A stretch of 64,000 nt of DNA from Cedecea neteri. Lineage in GTDB: Bacteria; Pseudomonadota; Gammaproteobacteria; Enterobacterales; Enterobacteriaceae. The position numbers were made by a program, and so were the translations under genes. The stretch lies in contig NZ_CP009458.1 of assembly GCF_000758305.1 (NCBI RefSeq), positions 4,836,001-4,900,000 of the forward strand, in the 5' to 3' direction. The first letter of the stretch is position 1. Each line of letters starts with the position of its first letter. Shown one piece after another: positions 33,011-41,757 of the stretch. The notes under the pieces were generated by a model. The model saw nothing but the letters and a program-made list of their open reading frames with translations, was not told the DNA's origin and did no database searches.

Positions 33011-34342
33011 TCACCCCCGCTTAAACTGGTTCCCCACCGGCGGCAACCCCAACTTCTCGCGCAGCGTACCAGGCCGATAAGCCTGCTGCATCACCCCGCT
33101 TTCTTTCAAAATCGGCGCCACCTGGTCGACAAAATTATCGAAATCCACCGGCAAGAACGGGAACATCAGGTTGTAGCCGTCCACAGCCCCGGCATGAAAC
33201 GCCTCACTTAGCGTGTCGGCAACTTCCTGCGCGGTACCGATAACCAGCCAGCTGTCGGAGCTTTGAAGCAATAATCTGCCCAATTCCAGCACCGTCAGTG
33301 CAGGATCGTAACCCTTAATGATCTGCAGCGCGGTTCTCAGCCCGTCAAAGCCCTGTTCATCCGGTAAAGGCGGCAGAGGCGCATGGCGATCGTATTCCCC
33401 CATATCCATCCGCAGGTAGGTGCTGAGGAGATCCAGTGCCATCTGGTCGTTCATCAGAGTCTGAATCAGCGCCCGACGTTGCTCCTTTTCTTCCGGCGTA
33501 TTCACCACCACCGGCAGCACGCCGCCTAGGATCTTAAAGTGTTCCGGCTCGCGCCCATTCTCACGCAGGCGTTTATTCATATCCTCGCGATAGGCCAGCC
33601 CTTTCTCGATATTGCTCATAAACACAAAGTGAATATCGGCCTGGGCCGCCGCCAGCGCTTTACCGGATTCGGAGGAGCCAGCCTGCACCACAATCGGGTG
33701 CCCCTGCGGCGGGCGCGGCACGTTCAGCGGGCCGCGCACCTTAAAGAACTCGCCTGCGTGGTTGAGCGGATGTACACGCTCAGGATCGGCAAAATAGCCG
33801 CTTTGCTTATCGATCAGCACGGCTTCCTCTTCCCAGGAATCCCAAAGTTTTCTTACCACTGCGATAAACTCGGCGGCGCGCTCGTAGCGCCTGCCGTGCT
33901 CCGGCAAGGTGTTCAGTCCATAGTTGGCCGCCTCTTCCGGTAACCAGGACGTGACGACGTTCCAGCTCGCCCTCCCCCCACTCAAATGGTCAAGCGAGGC
34001 AAAGTAGCGCGCCAGGTTATAAGGCTCGGTGTAGGACGTCGAAGCCGTCGCCATCAGGCCGATGTTTTCGGTCACCGCCGACAGCGCAGCCAGCAGGGTG
34101 ATTGGCTCAAGCCGCGGGTTCGCGTAATGCGGCACGCCGCTCGGCACCGTGTCCCAGATGGCGACATGGTCGGCGATAAAAATGTTATCCAGCGCGGCGG
34201 CTTCGGCTCTGCGCGCCAGGTCGGCGTAATACTTCAGGGTGAAAATCTCTTTGCCCGGCGCGTTCGGGTGGCGCCAGGAAAAGCGATAATCGCCCTGCGG
34301 ATTGAAGAAGAACAGATTAAAAATGGCGGTAGCTTGCGGCAT
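33011..34342 (-). CDS. LLM-class flavin-dependent monooxygenase (NtaA/SnaA/DszA group)
   Basis: The 443-residue luciferase-like monooxygenase begins ATAIFNLFFFNPQGDYRFSWRHP and has the group's HPIVVQAGSSESGKALAA segment, which contributes to FMN binding, and GGRASWNVVTSWLPEEAANYGL. Such enzymes use FMNH2 and O2 to cleave C-N or C-S bonds or hydroxylate substrates such as nitrilotriacetate or dibenzothiophene sulfone. No flavin reductase gene is adjacent. It is the last gene of an operon behind an osmoprotectant-type ABC importer (45 bases after the binding-protein gene), so its substrate is probably what that importer brings in. Confidence 0.85.
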   Translation of the reverse strand: MPQATAIFNLFFFNPQGDYRFSWRHPNAPGKEIFTLKYYADLARRAEAAALDNIFIADHVAIWDTVPSGVPHYANPRLEPITLLAALSAVTENIGLMATASTSYTEPYNLARYFASLDHLSGGRASWNVVTSWLPEEAANYGLNTLPEHGRRYERAAEFIAVVRKLWDSWEEEAVLIDKQSGYFADPERVHPLNHAGEFFKVRGPLNVPRPPQGHPIVVQAGSSESGKALAAAQADIHFVFMSNIEKGLAYREDMNKRLRENGREPEHFKILGGVLPVVVNTPEEKEQRRALIQTLMNDQMALDLLSTYLRMDMGEYDRHAPLPPLPDEQGFDGLRTALQIIKGYDPALTVLELGRLLLQSSDSWLVIGTAQEVADTLSEAFHAGAVDGYNLMFPFLPVDFDNFVDQVAPILKESGVMQQAYRPGTLREKLGLPPVGNQFKRG

Positions 34343-34387
34343 GGCGGGATACTCGTTGTGAAATGGCCCTCCCTGGCCGGGGACTCA

Positions 34388-35284
34388 TTATTTAGCGGCC
34401 AGTTTTTCTTTTACCCACTGGTCGGCAACTTTAGCCGGATCTTTATGATCGACGTCCACCAGCTTGTTCAGCTGGATCAAATCTTTGGTGGTCAATTTGG
34501 CGGAGATATCGTTGAGCACTTCCTCTACTTTTGGCGAAACGGCGCCTTTATGCACCAGCGGGACCAGGTTCTGAGCCGGCTGCTCGTGTTTGTCATCCTC
34601 CAGCACCACCCACTTCTCTTTCAGCAGATCGCCCTGAGTCGACACCAGCGTTGCCACGTCGATTTTGCCGGAATTCAGCGCCAGGCGGCTCAGCGGGCCA
34701 CCGATATCCAGCGACTTAAAGGATTTGAATTTGATGCCGTACACGCGCTCCAGCCCCGGCAGGCCAAGGGCGCGGGTCGCCACTTCCGGCGGGCCACCGA
34801 CCACAAGCTCAGGGGCAACCTTCGCCAGGTCGGACAGGGTTTTCAGGTTATATTTTTTGGCCGTCTCTTCGCGCACGCCCCATGCAGTAATGGAGGCCGC
34901 CGAGGACGGTTTTAGCAGCGCCAGATCGGCCGGTAGTGCCTGCTGCAGTTCGGCAGAGACTTCTTGTTCGGTCGTCGCTTTACTGCCGCCGTGGTAATAG
35001 TTCAGCAGCGCACCGAGATACTCCGGCACCACGTCCAGCTCGCCAGATTTCAGCGCCGGAATGATAATTTCGCGGTTACCGAGGTTGAGGCGCGTTTTCA
35101 CCTCGATGCCCTGCTGCTTTAATGCGCTGGCGTAGATGTTGGCCAGGATCGTTTGTTCTGAGTAGTTCGCGCCGCCAATCGTGACGGTTTCCGCATGCGC
35201 CGCAAACCCTACGCTTGCCAGCCCTGCCGCCAGTAAAGTCAGTTGGAATCTTTTGCTCGCCGTAGTCAGCCAGTTTTTCATCAT
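34388..35284 (-). CDS. Periplasmic binding protein of an OsmF/OpuC-type ABC importer
   Basis: The precursor of about 298 residues has a signal peptide (FQLTLLAAGLASVGFAAHA). The mature part starts ETVTIGGANYSEQTILANIYASAL and fits the glycine-betaine/choline-binding OpuAC fold (GELDVVPEYLGALLNYYHGG). Three consecutive ATG codons (35287, 35284, 35281) follow AAAGGTG; the second or third gives proper spacing and I use the second. It is followed by the LLM monooxygenase gene and preceded by two permease genes. The ligand may be a betaine or another quaternary or sulfur-containing compound. Confidence 0.85.
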   Translation of the reverse strand: MMKNWLTTASKRFQLTLLAAGLASVGFAAHAETVTIGGANYSEQTILANIYASALKQQGIEVKTRLNLGNREIIIPALKSGELDVVPEYLGALLNYYHGGSKATTEQEVSAELQQALPADLALLKPSSAASITAWGVREETAKKYNLKTLSDLAKVAPELVVGGPPEVATRALGLPGLERVYGIKFKSFKSLDIGGPLSRLALNSGKIDVATLVSTQGDLLKEKWVVLEDDKHEQPAQNLVPLVHKGAVSPKVEEVLNDISAKLTTKDLIQLNKLVDVDHKDPAKVADQWVKEKLAAK

Positions 35285-35324
35285 CATCACCTTTCTCTGT
35301 TTTATGTTGTGTTGTGCGCAGGCG

Positions 35325-35993
35325 TTAACCTGCGGTTGGTATTGCAAACTTGAGCCAGCGTTTAGCCACCTGCGACATCAGCAGCTCGCAGCCAACGGCC
35401 AGCAGGGAAATCACCACCGAACCGGCGATCACCTGCGGGTAGTCGCGCTGCCCCAGGCCGTCGATCAGGAAGCGCCCGAGGCCATCCAGCCCGGCGTAGG
35501 CCGCAACCACCGCCGTCGCAATTAGCTGCAGCAGCGAGGTACGGATCCCGGCAAAAATCAGCGGCATCGCCAGCGGAATACGCACTTTGATCAGGCTTTG
35601 CAGCGGCGTCATGCCCATCGCTTTGGCCGCATCGCACAGCGTTTGATCGGCATGGCTGATGCCGACGTAGGTATTGGTCAGCATCGGCGGAATCGCCAGC
35701 GCGACAAGGGCGATAAACACCGGTACATCGTTAAAACCCAGCAGCATGATGCACAGCAAGATGATCCCCAGCGAAGGGAACGCCTGGCCGATGTTGAACA
35801 GGTTGATGGCGAAAAACGCCCCGCGCCGCCAGTAGCCGAGCAGAATGCCGAGCGGCTGGGCAATTAGCGCCCCTAGCAGCAGGCTTATCAGTACGTAATA
35901 AAGATGCTCGCCAAAGCGGTGCCAGATGCCGAGATCGCCGCCCCAGTGGTCGGCCTGCAAAAACCAAAGCCAGGTTTGCTGTACGATCTCCAT
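35325..35993 (-). CDS. OsmY-group/OpuC-type ABC permease 2 (YehW/YehY-like)
   Basis: This permease of about 222 residues has five to six hydrophobic helices and the EAA-type loop DAAKAMGMTPLQSLIKVRIPLAMP. I take ATG 35993, whose A is shared with the stop of permease 1 (TGATG, one-base overlap), with GGGGTGGA upstream. A GTG four codons earlier (36005) is possible. It pairs with the other permease as a heterodimeric channel. Confidence 0.85.
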   Translation of the reverse strand: MEIVQQTWLWFLQADHWGGDLGIWHRFGEHLYYVLISLLLGALIAQPLGILLGYWRRGAFFAINLFNIGQAFPSLGIILLCIMLLGFNDVPVFIALVALAIPPMLTNTYVGISHADQTLCDAAKAMGMTPLQSLIKVRIPLAMPLIFAGIRTSLLQLIATAVVAAYAGLDGLGRFLIDGLGQRDYPQVIAGSVVISLLAVGCELLMSQVAKRWLKFAIPTAG

Positions 35994-36622
35994 CAGCGCG
36001 TCCACCCCGTCAGGCTGTATCCGAGACGCGCGATCAGCAGGTCAAGCACCAGCGACAGCACCAGGCTCAGCACCAGGCTGACCAGAATCGGCGTTAAAAA
36101 GTTTTGGTTGAACCCCAGGATCATGAGCTGCCCCAGCCCGCCCTGGCCTATCAGCGCGGTGACGATCACTAAGCCCACCAAAGTCACGGAAGCGATGCGT
36201 AGCCCGGCAAACAGCGCGGGCAGAATCAGAAACAGCTCCACATCGATAAAGCGGCCAAAGCGCGTGTAGCCCAGCGCCCGGCCCGATTCCAGCACGTCGG
36301 CGGGCAGTTTTTGCATGCCCGCCAGCACGTTACGCAGCAGGATCAGCAGCGAATAAAGCGTCAGGCCAATCACCGCCGTGGTCACTGACAGCCCGGTCCA
36401 CGGCAGCAGCAGAATAAACAGCGCCAGCGACGGGATGGTGAAAAGCACCCCGCTCAGGGAAATCAGCGGGCCGGACAGCGCCGGCCAGACGATGGACAGT
36501 AAAAGCATCCCGGCGGTCAGCAGCGTCCCCATCGCCAGAGACAGCAGCACCATCTGCAAATGCTGCAGCATCAGCTCGCCTATCATGTCGAGATTGTCGG
36601 TCACCCATTGCCAGTCAATCAT
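35993..36622 (-). CDS. OpuC-type ABC permease 1 (YehY/YehW-like)
   Basis: The 209-residue inner-membrane permease contains helices such as LLSLAMGTLLTAGMLLLSIVW and the EAA loop ESGRALGYTRFGRFIDVELFLILPALF. The start ATG 36622 gives MIDWQWVTDNLDMIGELMLQHL and overlaps the ATPase gene by 8 bases; an 11-codon longer frame is rejected because it lies inside the ATPase gene. It is part of a four-gene importer. Confidence 0.86.
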   Translation of the reverse strand: MIDWQWVTDNLDMIGELMLQHLQMVLLSLAMGTLLTAGMLLLSIVWPALSGPLISLSGVLFTIPSLALFILLLPWTGLSVTTAVIGLTLYSLLILLRNVLAGMQKLPADVLESGRALGYTRFGRFIDVELFLILPALFAGLRIASVTLVGLVIVTALIGQGGLGQLMILGFNQNFLTPILVSLVLSLVLSLVLDLLIARLGYSLTGWTR

Positions 36623-37691
36623 TGCGGTGCAGCTCCTGGTGCCGGTTAAGCGCATCGCTCAACAGAGCGCTGTCCACGGCACCTGCGTAGTGCCCTTCAG
36701 CGGTGACGCGCACCAGCACGCCCTGCGGGACATCCAGCAAGGCGCTGTAAACGTGGCGCAGCGACTCACTTTCTTTGGCGATACGAACCGGCAACTGCTG
36801 CCCGTTTTCCTGCCAGTGCTGAGGCCGCCCTTCGGCGTCCAGGATCAGCGCTCGCTGCCCGTGAAGCAAGGCAGGGTCGGCGAATGCAGGCGCATCGTGC
36901 GTGAAGACCGGCACATCCCGGCGCGGCAGATCGCCCACGCGCATCATGCCCAGCCGCTTGAGATTGGGCTCGGGGCCAATAAAGTCGCGCACAAAGTCGC
37001 TGGCAGGCCAGGAGAGAATGTTGTCCGGGGTGTCGAACTGCTCGAGGTGTCCGCCTTCACGGAAAATGGCAATGCGGTCGCCAAGGCGAATTGCCTCGTT
37101 GATGTCGTGTGTCACCAGAATAATGGTTTTATGCAGCCGGGCCTGTAGTGCCAGAAGCTCGCCCTGAAGCCTGTCACGCACGACGGGGTCGATGGCGGCA
37201 AAAGGCTCATCCATCAGCAAAATCGGCGGATCGGCCGCAAGGGCGCGGGCGATAGACACCCGGCTTTGCTGCCCGCCAGAAAGCTGATGGGGATAGCGCT
37301 TCAACACCAGCGGGTTGAGGGACATCAGCGCCACCAGCTCGTCAATGCGGCGTGAAATGGCTCGCTTGTCCCAGCCTAAAAGACGCGGCACGGTAGCAAT
37401 ATTTTCTGCGACTGTACGATGAGGAAACAGCGCCGGGCTTTGCATCACAAAGCCAATTTTACGGCGAATCTGAATGATATCGGCACGGGAAAGCGGTTCC
37501 CCCTGAATATAGACCTCACCGCTGTCCGGGATATCCAGGCGGTTTATCATTCGCAGCGTGGTGGTTTTCCCGCAGCCGCTGGGGCCAACAAAGGTACAAA
37601 ACTCCCCTTCGTTGATGGTCATATTCAGCGAGTTAATCGCGTGCTGCACATTGCCCGGATAGGTTTTATTGATGTTTTCTAGTTGAATCAT
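36615..37691 (-). CDS. OpuCA-type ABC ATPase with C-terminal regulatory region
   Basis: The 358-residue ATPase has Walker A VGPSGCGKTT (about 35-44), the Q-loop FVMQSPALFPH, the signature LSGGQQSR, Walker B ILLMDEPFAAID and the switch His in ILVTHDINEA. The C-terminal 110 residues lie where OpuCA/YehX proteins have CBS domains and appear partly degenerate. I chose ATG 37691 (MIQLENINKTYPG). It is the first gene of an operon ATPase-permease-permease-binding protein-monooxygenase. Confidence 0.88.
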   Translation of the reverse strand: MIQLENINKTYPGNVQHAINSLNMTINEGEFCTFVGPSGCGKTTTLRMINRLDIPDSGEVYIQGEPLSRADIIQIRRKIGFVMQSPALFPHRTVAENIATVPRLLGWDKRAISRRIDELVALMSLNPLVLKRYPHQLSGGQQSRVSIARALAADPPILLMDEPFAAIDPVVRDRLQGELLALQARLHKTIILVTHDINEAIRLGDRIAIFREGGHLEQFDTPDNILSWPASDFVRDFIGPEPNLKRLGMMRVGDLPRRDVPVFTHDAPAFADPALLHGQRALILDAEGRPQHWQENGQQLPVRIAKESESLRHVYSALLDVPQGVLVRVTAEGHYAGAVDSALLSDALNRHQELHRND

Positions 37692-37955
37692 GATGCTTCT
37701 GCACTTCCTCATACCGCGCAATTTTGCCCTTCGGGCTTATACGTTTCAGCACACGCCAGGGCAGTATTGCAGAGGAAAAAGCGTTCACAAATTCAACATG
37801 ATGCTAAGAATTGCCGGAAAATAACTATCAATAATCATCGGGTTATTTCTTATAAAAACAACAAATAAGGTAGCTATTTAAAAGCCATTTCTCCCGCTAC
37901 TATCAGGCTGGATGCGCCAAAACGCGCCTGATAATTCCTCCGACAAAAAGCTTAC

Positions 37956-38465
37956 ATGATGAACCAAATACACTTTATTGAAGGCCCGGTTGGCGCGGGT
38001 AAATCAACCTACGCTAAAGCCCTGGCCAAAACCGACGGCTTTACCCATATCGCGCTGGACGAGTGGTTCGTGCGGCTTTACAGCCCAGACCGCCCGACCG
38101 GGAATTTTGTGCCCTGGTATGTGGAGCGCAAAGATAGGCTTATTGAGCTGATCCTGAGCTATGCCCGCACCGTGCTGGCCACCAACAGCATTGCGCTGGA
38201 ACTGGGGCTAATTCAGCAAGGCCCAAGGTTAGCCTTGCTCCGCCAGTTGCAGGAGGAAGGTATTCCGTTTTGCGTACACGTACTCGATGCGCCCAAAAGC
38301 GTTCGCCGTGAGCGCGTGCAGCGTCGCAATACCGAGCAAGGCGAAACCTTCTCGATGGTGGTGCCGGACGAGATATTTGAAGTCGCCAGCAGCCTGTGGG
38401 AAGCGCCCGATGAGTTTGAACAGGAAGAGTTTGCGTTTGTTTTCCCGGCTACCGCCAGCCGCTAA
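37956..38465 (+). CDS. Small AAA/kinase-like P-loop protein
   Basis: The 169-residue protein has Walker A EGPVGAGKSTYAKAL (about 9-23), an Asp in IALDEWFV, a lid-like Arg cluster (SVRRERVQRRN) and a C-terminal PDEIFEVASSLWEAPDE. This is the plan of short AAA_33/zeta-toxin-like nucleotide kinases that phosphorylate small molecules. Substrate unknown. Two ATG codons are adjacent (37956 and 37959) without a strong ribosome site. It precedes the MccF-like peptidase gene by 23 bases and the DUF4180 gene, and may share their transcript. Confidence 0.75.
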   Translation: MMNQIHFIEGPVGAGKSTYAKALAKTDGFTHIALDEWFVRLYSPDRPTGNFVPWYVERKDRLIELILSYARTVLATNSIALELGLIQQGPRLALLRQLQEEGIPFCVHVLDAPKSVRRERVQRRNTEQGETFSMVVPDEIFEVASSLWEAPDEFEQEEFAFVFPATASR

Positions 38466-38488
38466 CTGACCCACGGGGAGAAGCCGCC

Positions 38489-39496
38489 ATGCCGCAAATT
38501 TATGCTCGCCCATTAACCGCGGGAGACACCATCGCCGTGTTTTCCCCTTCATCGGCGGCCACCGCGTTTGCCCCACATCGCTACCAAAGGGCAAAAGCGT
38601 TTATTGAGTCACAGGGATTTTACCTGCAGGAAGGCAGCCTGACGGGCAAAAAAGATTTCTGGCGTTCTGGCTCCATTCGCGAGCGGGCAGATGAGTTTAA
38701 TGCCCTTTTGCATGACCCGAACGTGCGCTGCATTATCTCGGCCATCGGCGGCTTAAACAGCAACTCGCTGCTGCCTTATATCGACTACGCGCAACTGATG
38801 AAAGATCCCAAAATCATCATCGGCTATTCGGACGTGACCGCGCTGCTGGCGGGTATCTATCAGAGGATTGGGCTGATTACCTTTTATGGCCCGGCGGTGG
38901 TGGCTTCTTTGGGGGAATTCCCTCCGCTGGTCGACAGCACGTTTGACTATTTCCTCAATATTCTCAGCCGGCCTCAGGAACTGCCGTACACGCTGAGCCA
39001 GCCGGCAGCGTGGACCGAGGAAATGCTCGACTGGGAAACACAATCCCGGGCGAAAACTCTGCGTCCGGGCAGCTGGTGCTTCGAGGGCACAGGCAAGGTA
39101 GAAGGCCGCGTCATTGGCGGCAACCTGAATACGCTTTACGGCATCTGGGGCAGCGAATACATGCCCGATATCAACCGGGGCGATATTTTGTTTATTGAAG
39201 ACAGCCTGCACAGCGCGGCGGAGCTGGAGCGAGAGTTTTCCCATCTTTTACTGTGCGGCGTGTTCGACCGCATCGCCGCCATTGTGCTCGGCAGGCACGA
39301 ACTGTTTGACGATCAGGGCAGCGGAAAAACGCCGTTGCACATCCTGAGGGAAGTACTGAATGGCCGCGAGATCCCCATCGTCTCTGATTTTGACTGCTGC
39401 CACACGCACCCGATGCTGACGCTCCCGCTCGGCGTGCGGATGCGTATCGACTTTGACACCCAGACCATGTCACTGACCAGCCAGTGGCTGGCATAA
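38489..39496 (+). CDS. S66-family serine peptidase, MccF/LD-carboxypeptidase-like
   Basis: The 335-residue protein fits the MccF branch of peptidase family S66. The nucleophile Ser lies in IIGYSDVTALL (about 118), the Glu in LFIEDSLH and the His in CCHTHPMLTLPLG. MccF proteins cleave the amide bond of processed microcin C-like nucleotides, and LD-carboxypeptidases trim murein tetrapeptides; the long insert EEMLDWETQSRAKTLRPGSW favours the MccF branch. A GGGGAGAAG ribosome site precedes the ATG. It lies between a P-loop kinase-like gene and a DUF4180 gene. Confidence 0.85.
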   Translation: MPQIYARPLTAGDTIAVFSPSSAATAFAPHRYQRAKAFIESQGFYLQEGSLTGKKDFWRSGSIRERADEFNALLHDPNVRCIISAIGGLNSNSLLPYIDYAQLMKDPKIIIGYSDVTALLAGIYQRIGLITFYGPAVVASLGEFPPLVDSTFDYFLNILSRPQELPYTLSQPAAWTEEMLDWETQSRAKTLRPGSWCFEGTGKVEGRVIGGNLNTLYGIWGSEYMPDINRGDILFIEDSLHSAAELEREFSHLLLCGVFDRIAAIVLGRHELFDDQGSGKTPLHILREVLNGREIPIVSDFDCCHTHPMLTLPLGVRMRIDFDTQTMSLTSQWLA

Positions 39497-39511
39497 AACG
39501 AAGGAGTCGCA

Positions 39512-39886
39512 ATGATGACGGAAGAACTCATCCAGACAGGGGAAATCAAAGTGCTCTGTTTTGCTGAGCAAGGCTCCACATTTGATGACGAAGCGGTACG
39601 GGAAGGCATCGGCCAGGCCATTGAGCTGCAGGCGGAGTGGATCGCTCTTCCCATCAAGCGGCTACCCGACAGCTTTTTCGATTTGCGTACCGGCGTGGCG
39701 GGACTTTGGCTACAAAAGCTGGTGAATTACCGGCTTGGGCTGGCGATCCTCGGGGACGTTGAACCCTGGCAAAGGAAGAGCAAGGCGCTCGAAGCGCTGA
39801 TCGTGGAATGCAATCGGGGCAAAAGCTGCTGGTTTTTACCGGATCTTGCGAGCCTGCAAGAGCGCCTGGCAAAAACCAGTCAGTAA
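39512..39886 (+). CDS. DUF4180-like protein
   Basis: The 124-residue protein carries the pattern I recall for DUF4180: a start with a short Ile/Val-rich strand, then LPDSFFDLRTGVAGLWLQKLVNYRLGLAILGD, a Ser-Lys-Ala pair and VECNRGKSCWFLPDL near the end. Function unknown. It follows the S66 peptidase gene by 15 bases with AAGGAG, and its stop overlaps the end of the converging LysR gene by seven bases. Confidence 0.7.
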   Translation: MMTEELIQTGEIKVLCFAEQGSTFDDEAVREGIGQAIELQAEWIALPIKRLPDSFFDLRTGVAGLWLQKLVNYRLGLAILGDVEPWQRKSKALEALIVECNRGKSCWFLPDLASLQERLAKTSQ

Positions 39887-40800
39887 TCGAAAGCCAGCAT
39901 GCCCGAGCGCCAGACGCTGGTCGTGCGGATCAGCGCCTTATCGCGCAGGAAGTTAATCAACGTGGCGATCACTTTGTCATGGCGCAGCTCGGGACGAGTG
40001 ACGATGAACAAATGGCGGCGCAGCGGCTGGGGCAAATCAAGAATACGCATGTTTTCCGGCACCGGCAGCACCGACAGCCACGGCATAATGGAAAACCCCA
40101 GGCCCTGATTCACCAGCCCGACAATCCCGCTGTCGCTGGCCAGTTTATGTACCACCTCATTACGCAGCCCCATCTCACGGCAGCGCTCCACGGCGGGGCT
40201 TAACGTGTTGGCGTTCGGCTGGATAAACGGCAGATTTTCCAGCTGCTGCCAGCTAAAAGGCTGCCGCAGGCGGAAGCTGCGGGGCAGCATCAGCACGTAA
40301 GGATCGCTGATGTACGGCACGCCGTGCAGCGAATCCGGGTAGCCCTGAATGGTAATGCCGATATCCGCCCGCCCGGACACCACCGCGTCGTTGAGGTGAT
40401 GGTATTCCGTCGCGCTGTCATCAATATCCAGATGAATATCGGGCAGAGCCGTGGCCAGCGCCTCAAAGTAAGGCGGCAACAGGTTCGCCGTCGCGCTGCG
40501 GAAGCAGGCCACTCGCACACGCCCGGCAAGCTGCGGCGCTTCGGCCGCCGTCTGCTCAATGCCGTCCAGAAGCTGCATGATTTTTTTCGCATCTTTTAGG
40601 ATCTGCGTGCAGGCGGCTGTCGGCACACAGCCGCTGCGCGAGCGGTGTAACAGGCGCACATTCAGATGCTGCTCCAGTTCGGCAATCGCATGGCTGATGC
40701 GCGACTGCGTACAGCCCAATGCTGCGGCTGCGGCGCTGAAACCATTGTTTTCCACTACGGCTATCAGCATTTCCAGCTGATTTAGCTTTATTCCGGCCAT
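39880..40800 (-). CDS. LysR-family transcriptional regulator
   Basis: The 306-residue protein has an N-terminal winged helix-turn-helix (MLIAVVENNGFSAAAAALGCTQSRISHAI, about 10-38) and a LysR substrate-binding domain (about 90-295). It is divergent from a LysE-type exporter gene, a common pairing in which the regulator controls the exporter in response to the exported amino acid or analogue. The 186-base gap holds an inverted repeat TTTCGA-CAAA-TCGAAA near its own start. Confidence 0.88.
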   Translation of the reverse strand: MAGIKLNQLEMLIAVVENNGFSAAAAALGCTQSRISHAIAELEQHLNVRLLHRSRSGCVPTAACTQILKDAKKIMQLLDGIEQTAAEAPQLAGRVRVACFRSATANLLPPYFEALATALPDIHLDIDDSATEYHHLNDAVVSGRADIGITIQGYPDSLHGVPYISDPYVLMLPRSFRLRQPFSWQQLENLPFIQPNANTLSPAVERCREMGLRNEVVHKLASDSGIVGLVNQGLGFSIMPWLSVLPVPENMRILDLPQPLRRHLFIVTRPELRHDKVIATLINFLRDKALIRTTSVWRSGMLAFDY

Positions 40801-40829
40801 ATTTTCAGTCAGTTATTGGAAAGGGCAGC

Positions 40830-40845
40830 TTTCGACAAATCGAAA
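40830..40845. promoter_or_regulatory. Candidate LysR operator
   Basis: TTTCGACAAATCGAAA is a perfect 6-base inverted repeat with a four-base spacer, 30 bases from the LysR start codon and within the region divergent to the exporter. It contains a T-N11-A match typical of LysR sites. Confidence 0.5.
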
Positions 40846-40986
40846 TTCTTCATAGATAAGGAAAACATATCACGCTTTTCGGTTGCCGCCTACCGGCCTT
40901 CCTTCCCATCATAAAGCCAGCCAGTACGGCGAATAAAAAGCAAGAACGCATCACCTGAACTAAGTACTTTTAAGGAAAACCTGAGC

Positions 40987-41604
40987 ATGCCCGGCATCAT
41001 TCATTACGGCACCTTTGTTGTCTCTTTCATCCTGCTGTTAATCATTCCCGGCCCCGGGAATCTGATCCTGATCACCAGCGCCAGCAAAGGCGGCGCGCGC
41101 AGCGGCTATCTCTGCCTGATGGGGATTATTCTGGGTGACCAGGTGCTGCTGTGGTTGGCTATCGCGGGTGTGGCGGCGCTGCTCGAATCCTCGCCGCATG
41201 TTTTCCAGATAATTAAGTGGCTGGGCGCAGCTTACCTGCTGTGGATGGGTGCACAGCTGCTGATGAAGGCCAAAACCAGCGCCCCGCCGCCGCCAGTGAC
41301 CGGCAAAAGAACGCCGTTTTTGCAGGGCATGGTCATCACCCTGATGAACCCCAAACCCATTCTGTTTTACGTGATGTTCCTGCCGCTGTTTATCGACCCG
41401 GCTCGCAGTCTGGGGATCCCGACGTTCGCTATTCTGGCCGGTACTGCCGCCGCGCTCACCTTTATCTACTGTTCGATAATGATCTTCCTGACCACTTCGC
41501 TTGCCGAGAAAGTGCGTTCGCGGCCAGGCATGGTTTATCTGCTGGGGAAAGCTACCGGCCTATTTCTGGCGATATTTGCGGTGAAGCTGGCATTTTTTAG
41601 CTGA
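40987..41604 (+). CDS. LysE/RhtB-family amino acid exporter
   Basis: The 205-residue inner-membrane protein has six hydrophobic segments and the family N-terminus (IPGPGNLILITSASKGGARSGYLCLMGIILGDQ). RhtB-type proteins export amino acids or analogues by proton antiport. Substrate unknown. AAGGAAAA lies before the ATG. The divergent LysR gene is the probable regulator. Confidence 0.88.
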   Translation: MPGIIHYGTFVVSFILLLIIPGPGNLILITSASKGGARSGYLCLMGIILGDQVLLWLAIAGVAALLESSPHVFQIIKWLGAAYLLWMGAQLLMKAKTSAPPPPVTGKRTPFLQGMVITLMNPKPILFYVMFLPLFIDPARSLGIPTFAILAGTAAALTFIYCSIMIFLTTSLAEKVRSRPGMVYLLGKATGLFLAIFAVKLAFFS

Positions 41605-41757
41605 GGCCGGACAAGTATTTACGCCCGATTGCACTGCAATTATTCTGATTCGGCATCTGGCGTTTTACAGAAATATCTCACTAATGGTTACGTGTCATTC
41701 TTTTTAGATTGCTATATTCTTTGCGCGGGTATTCCATCTAATAAGGAAATTAATTAT

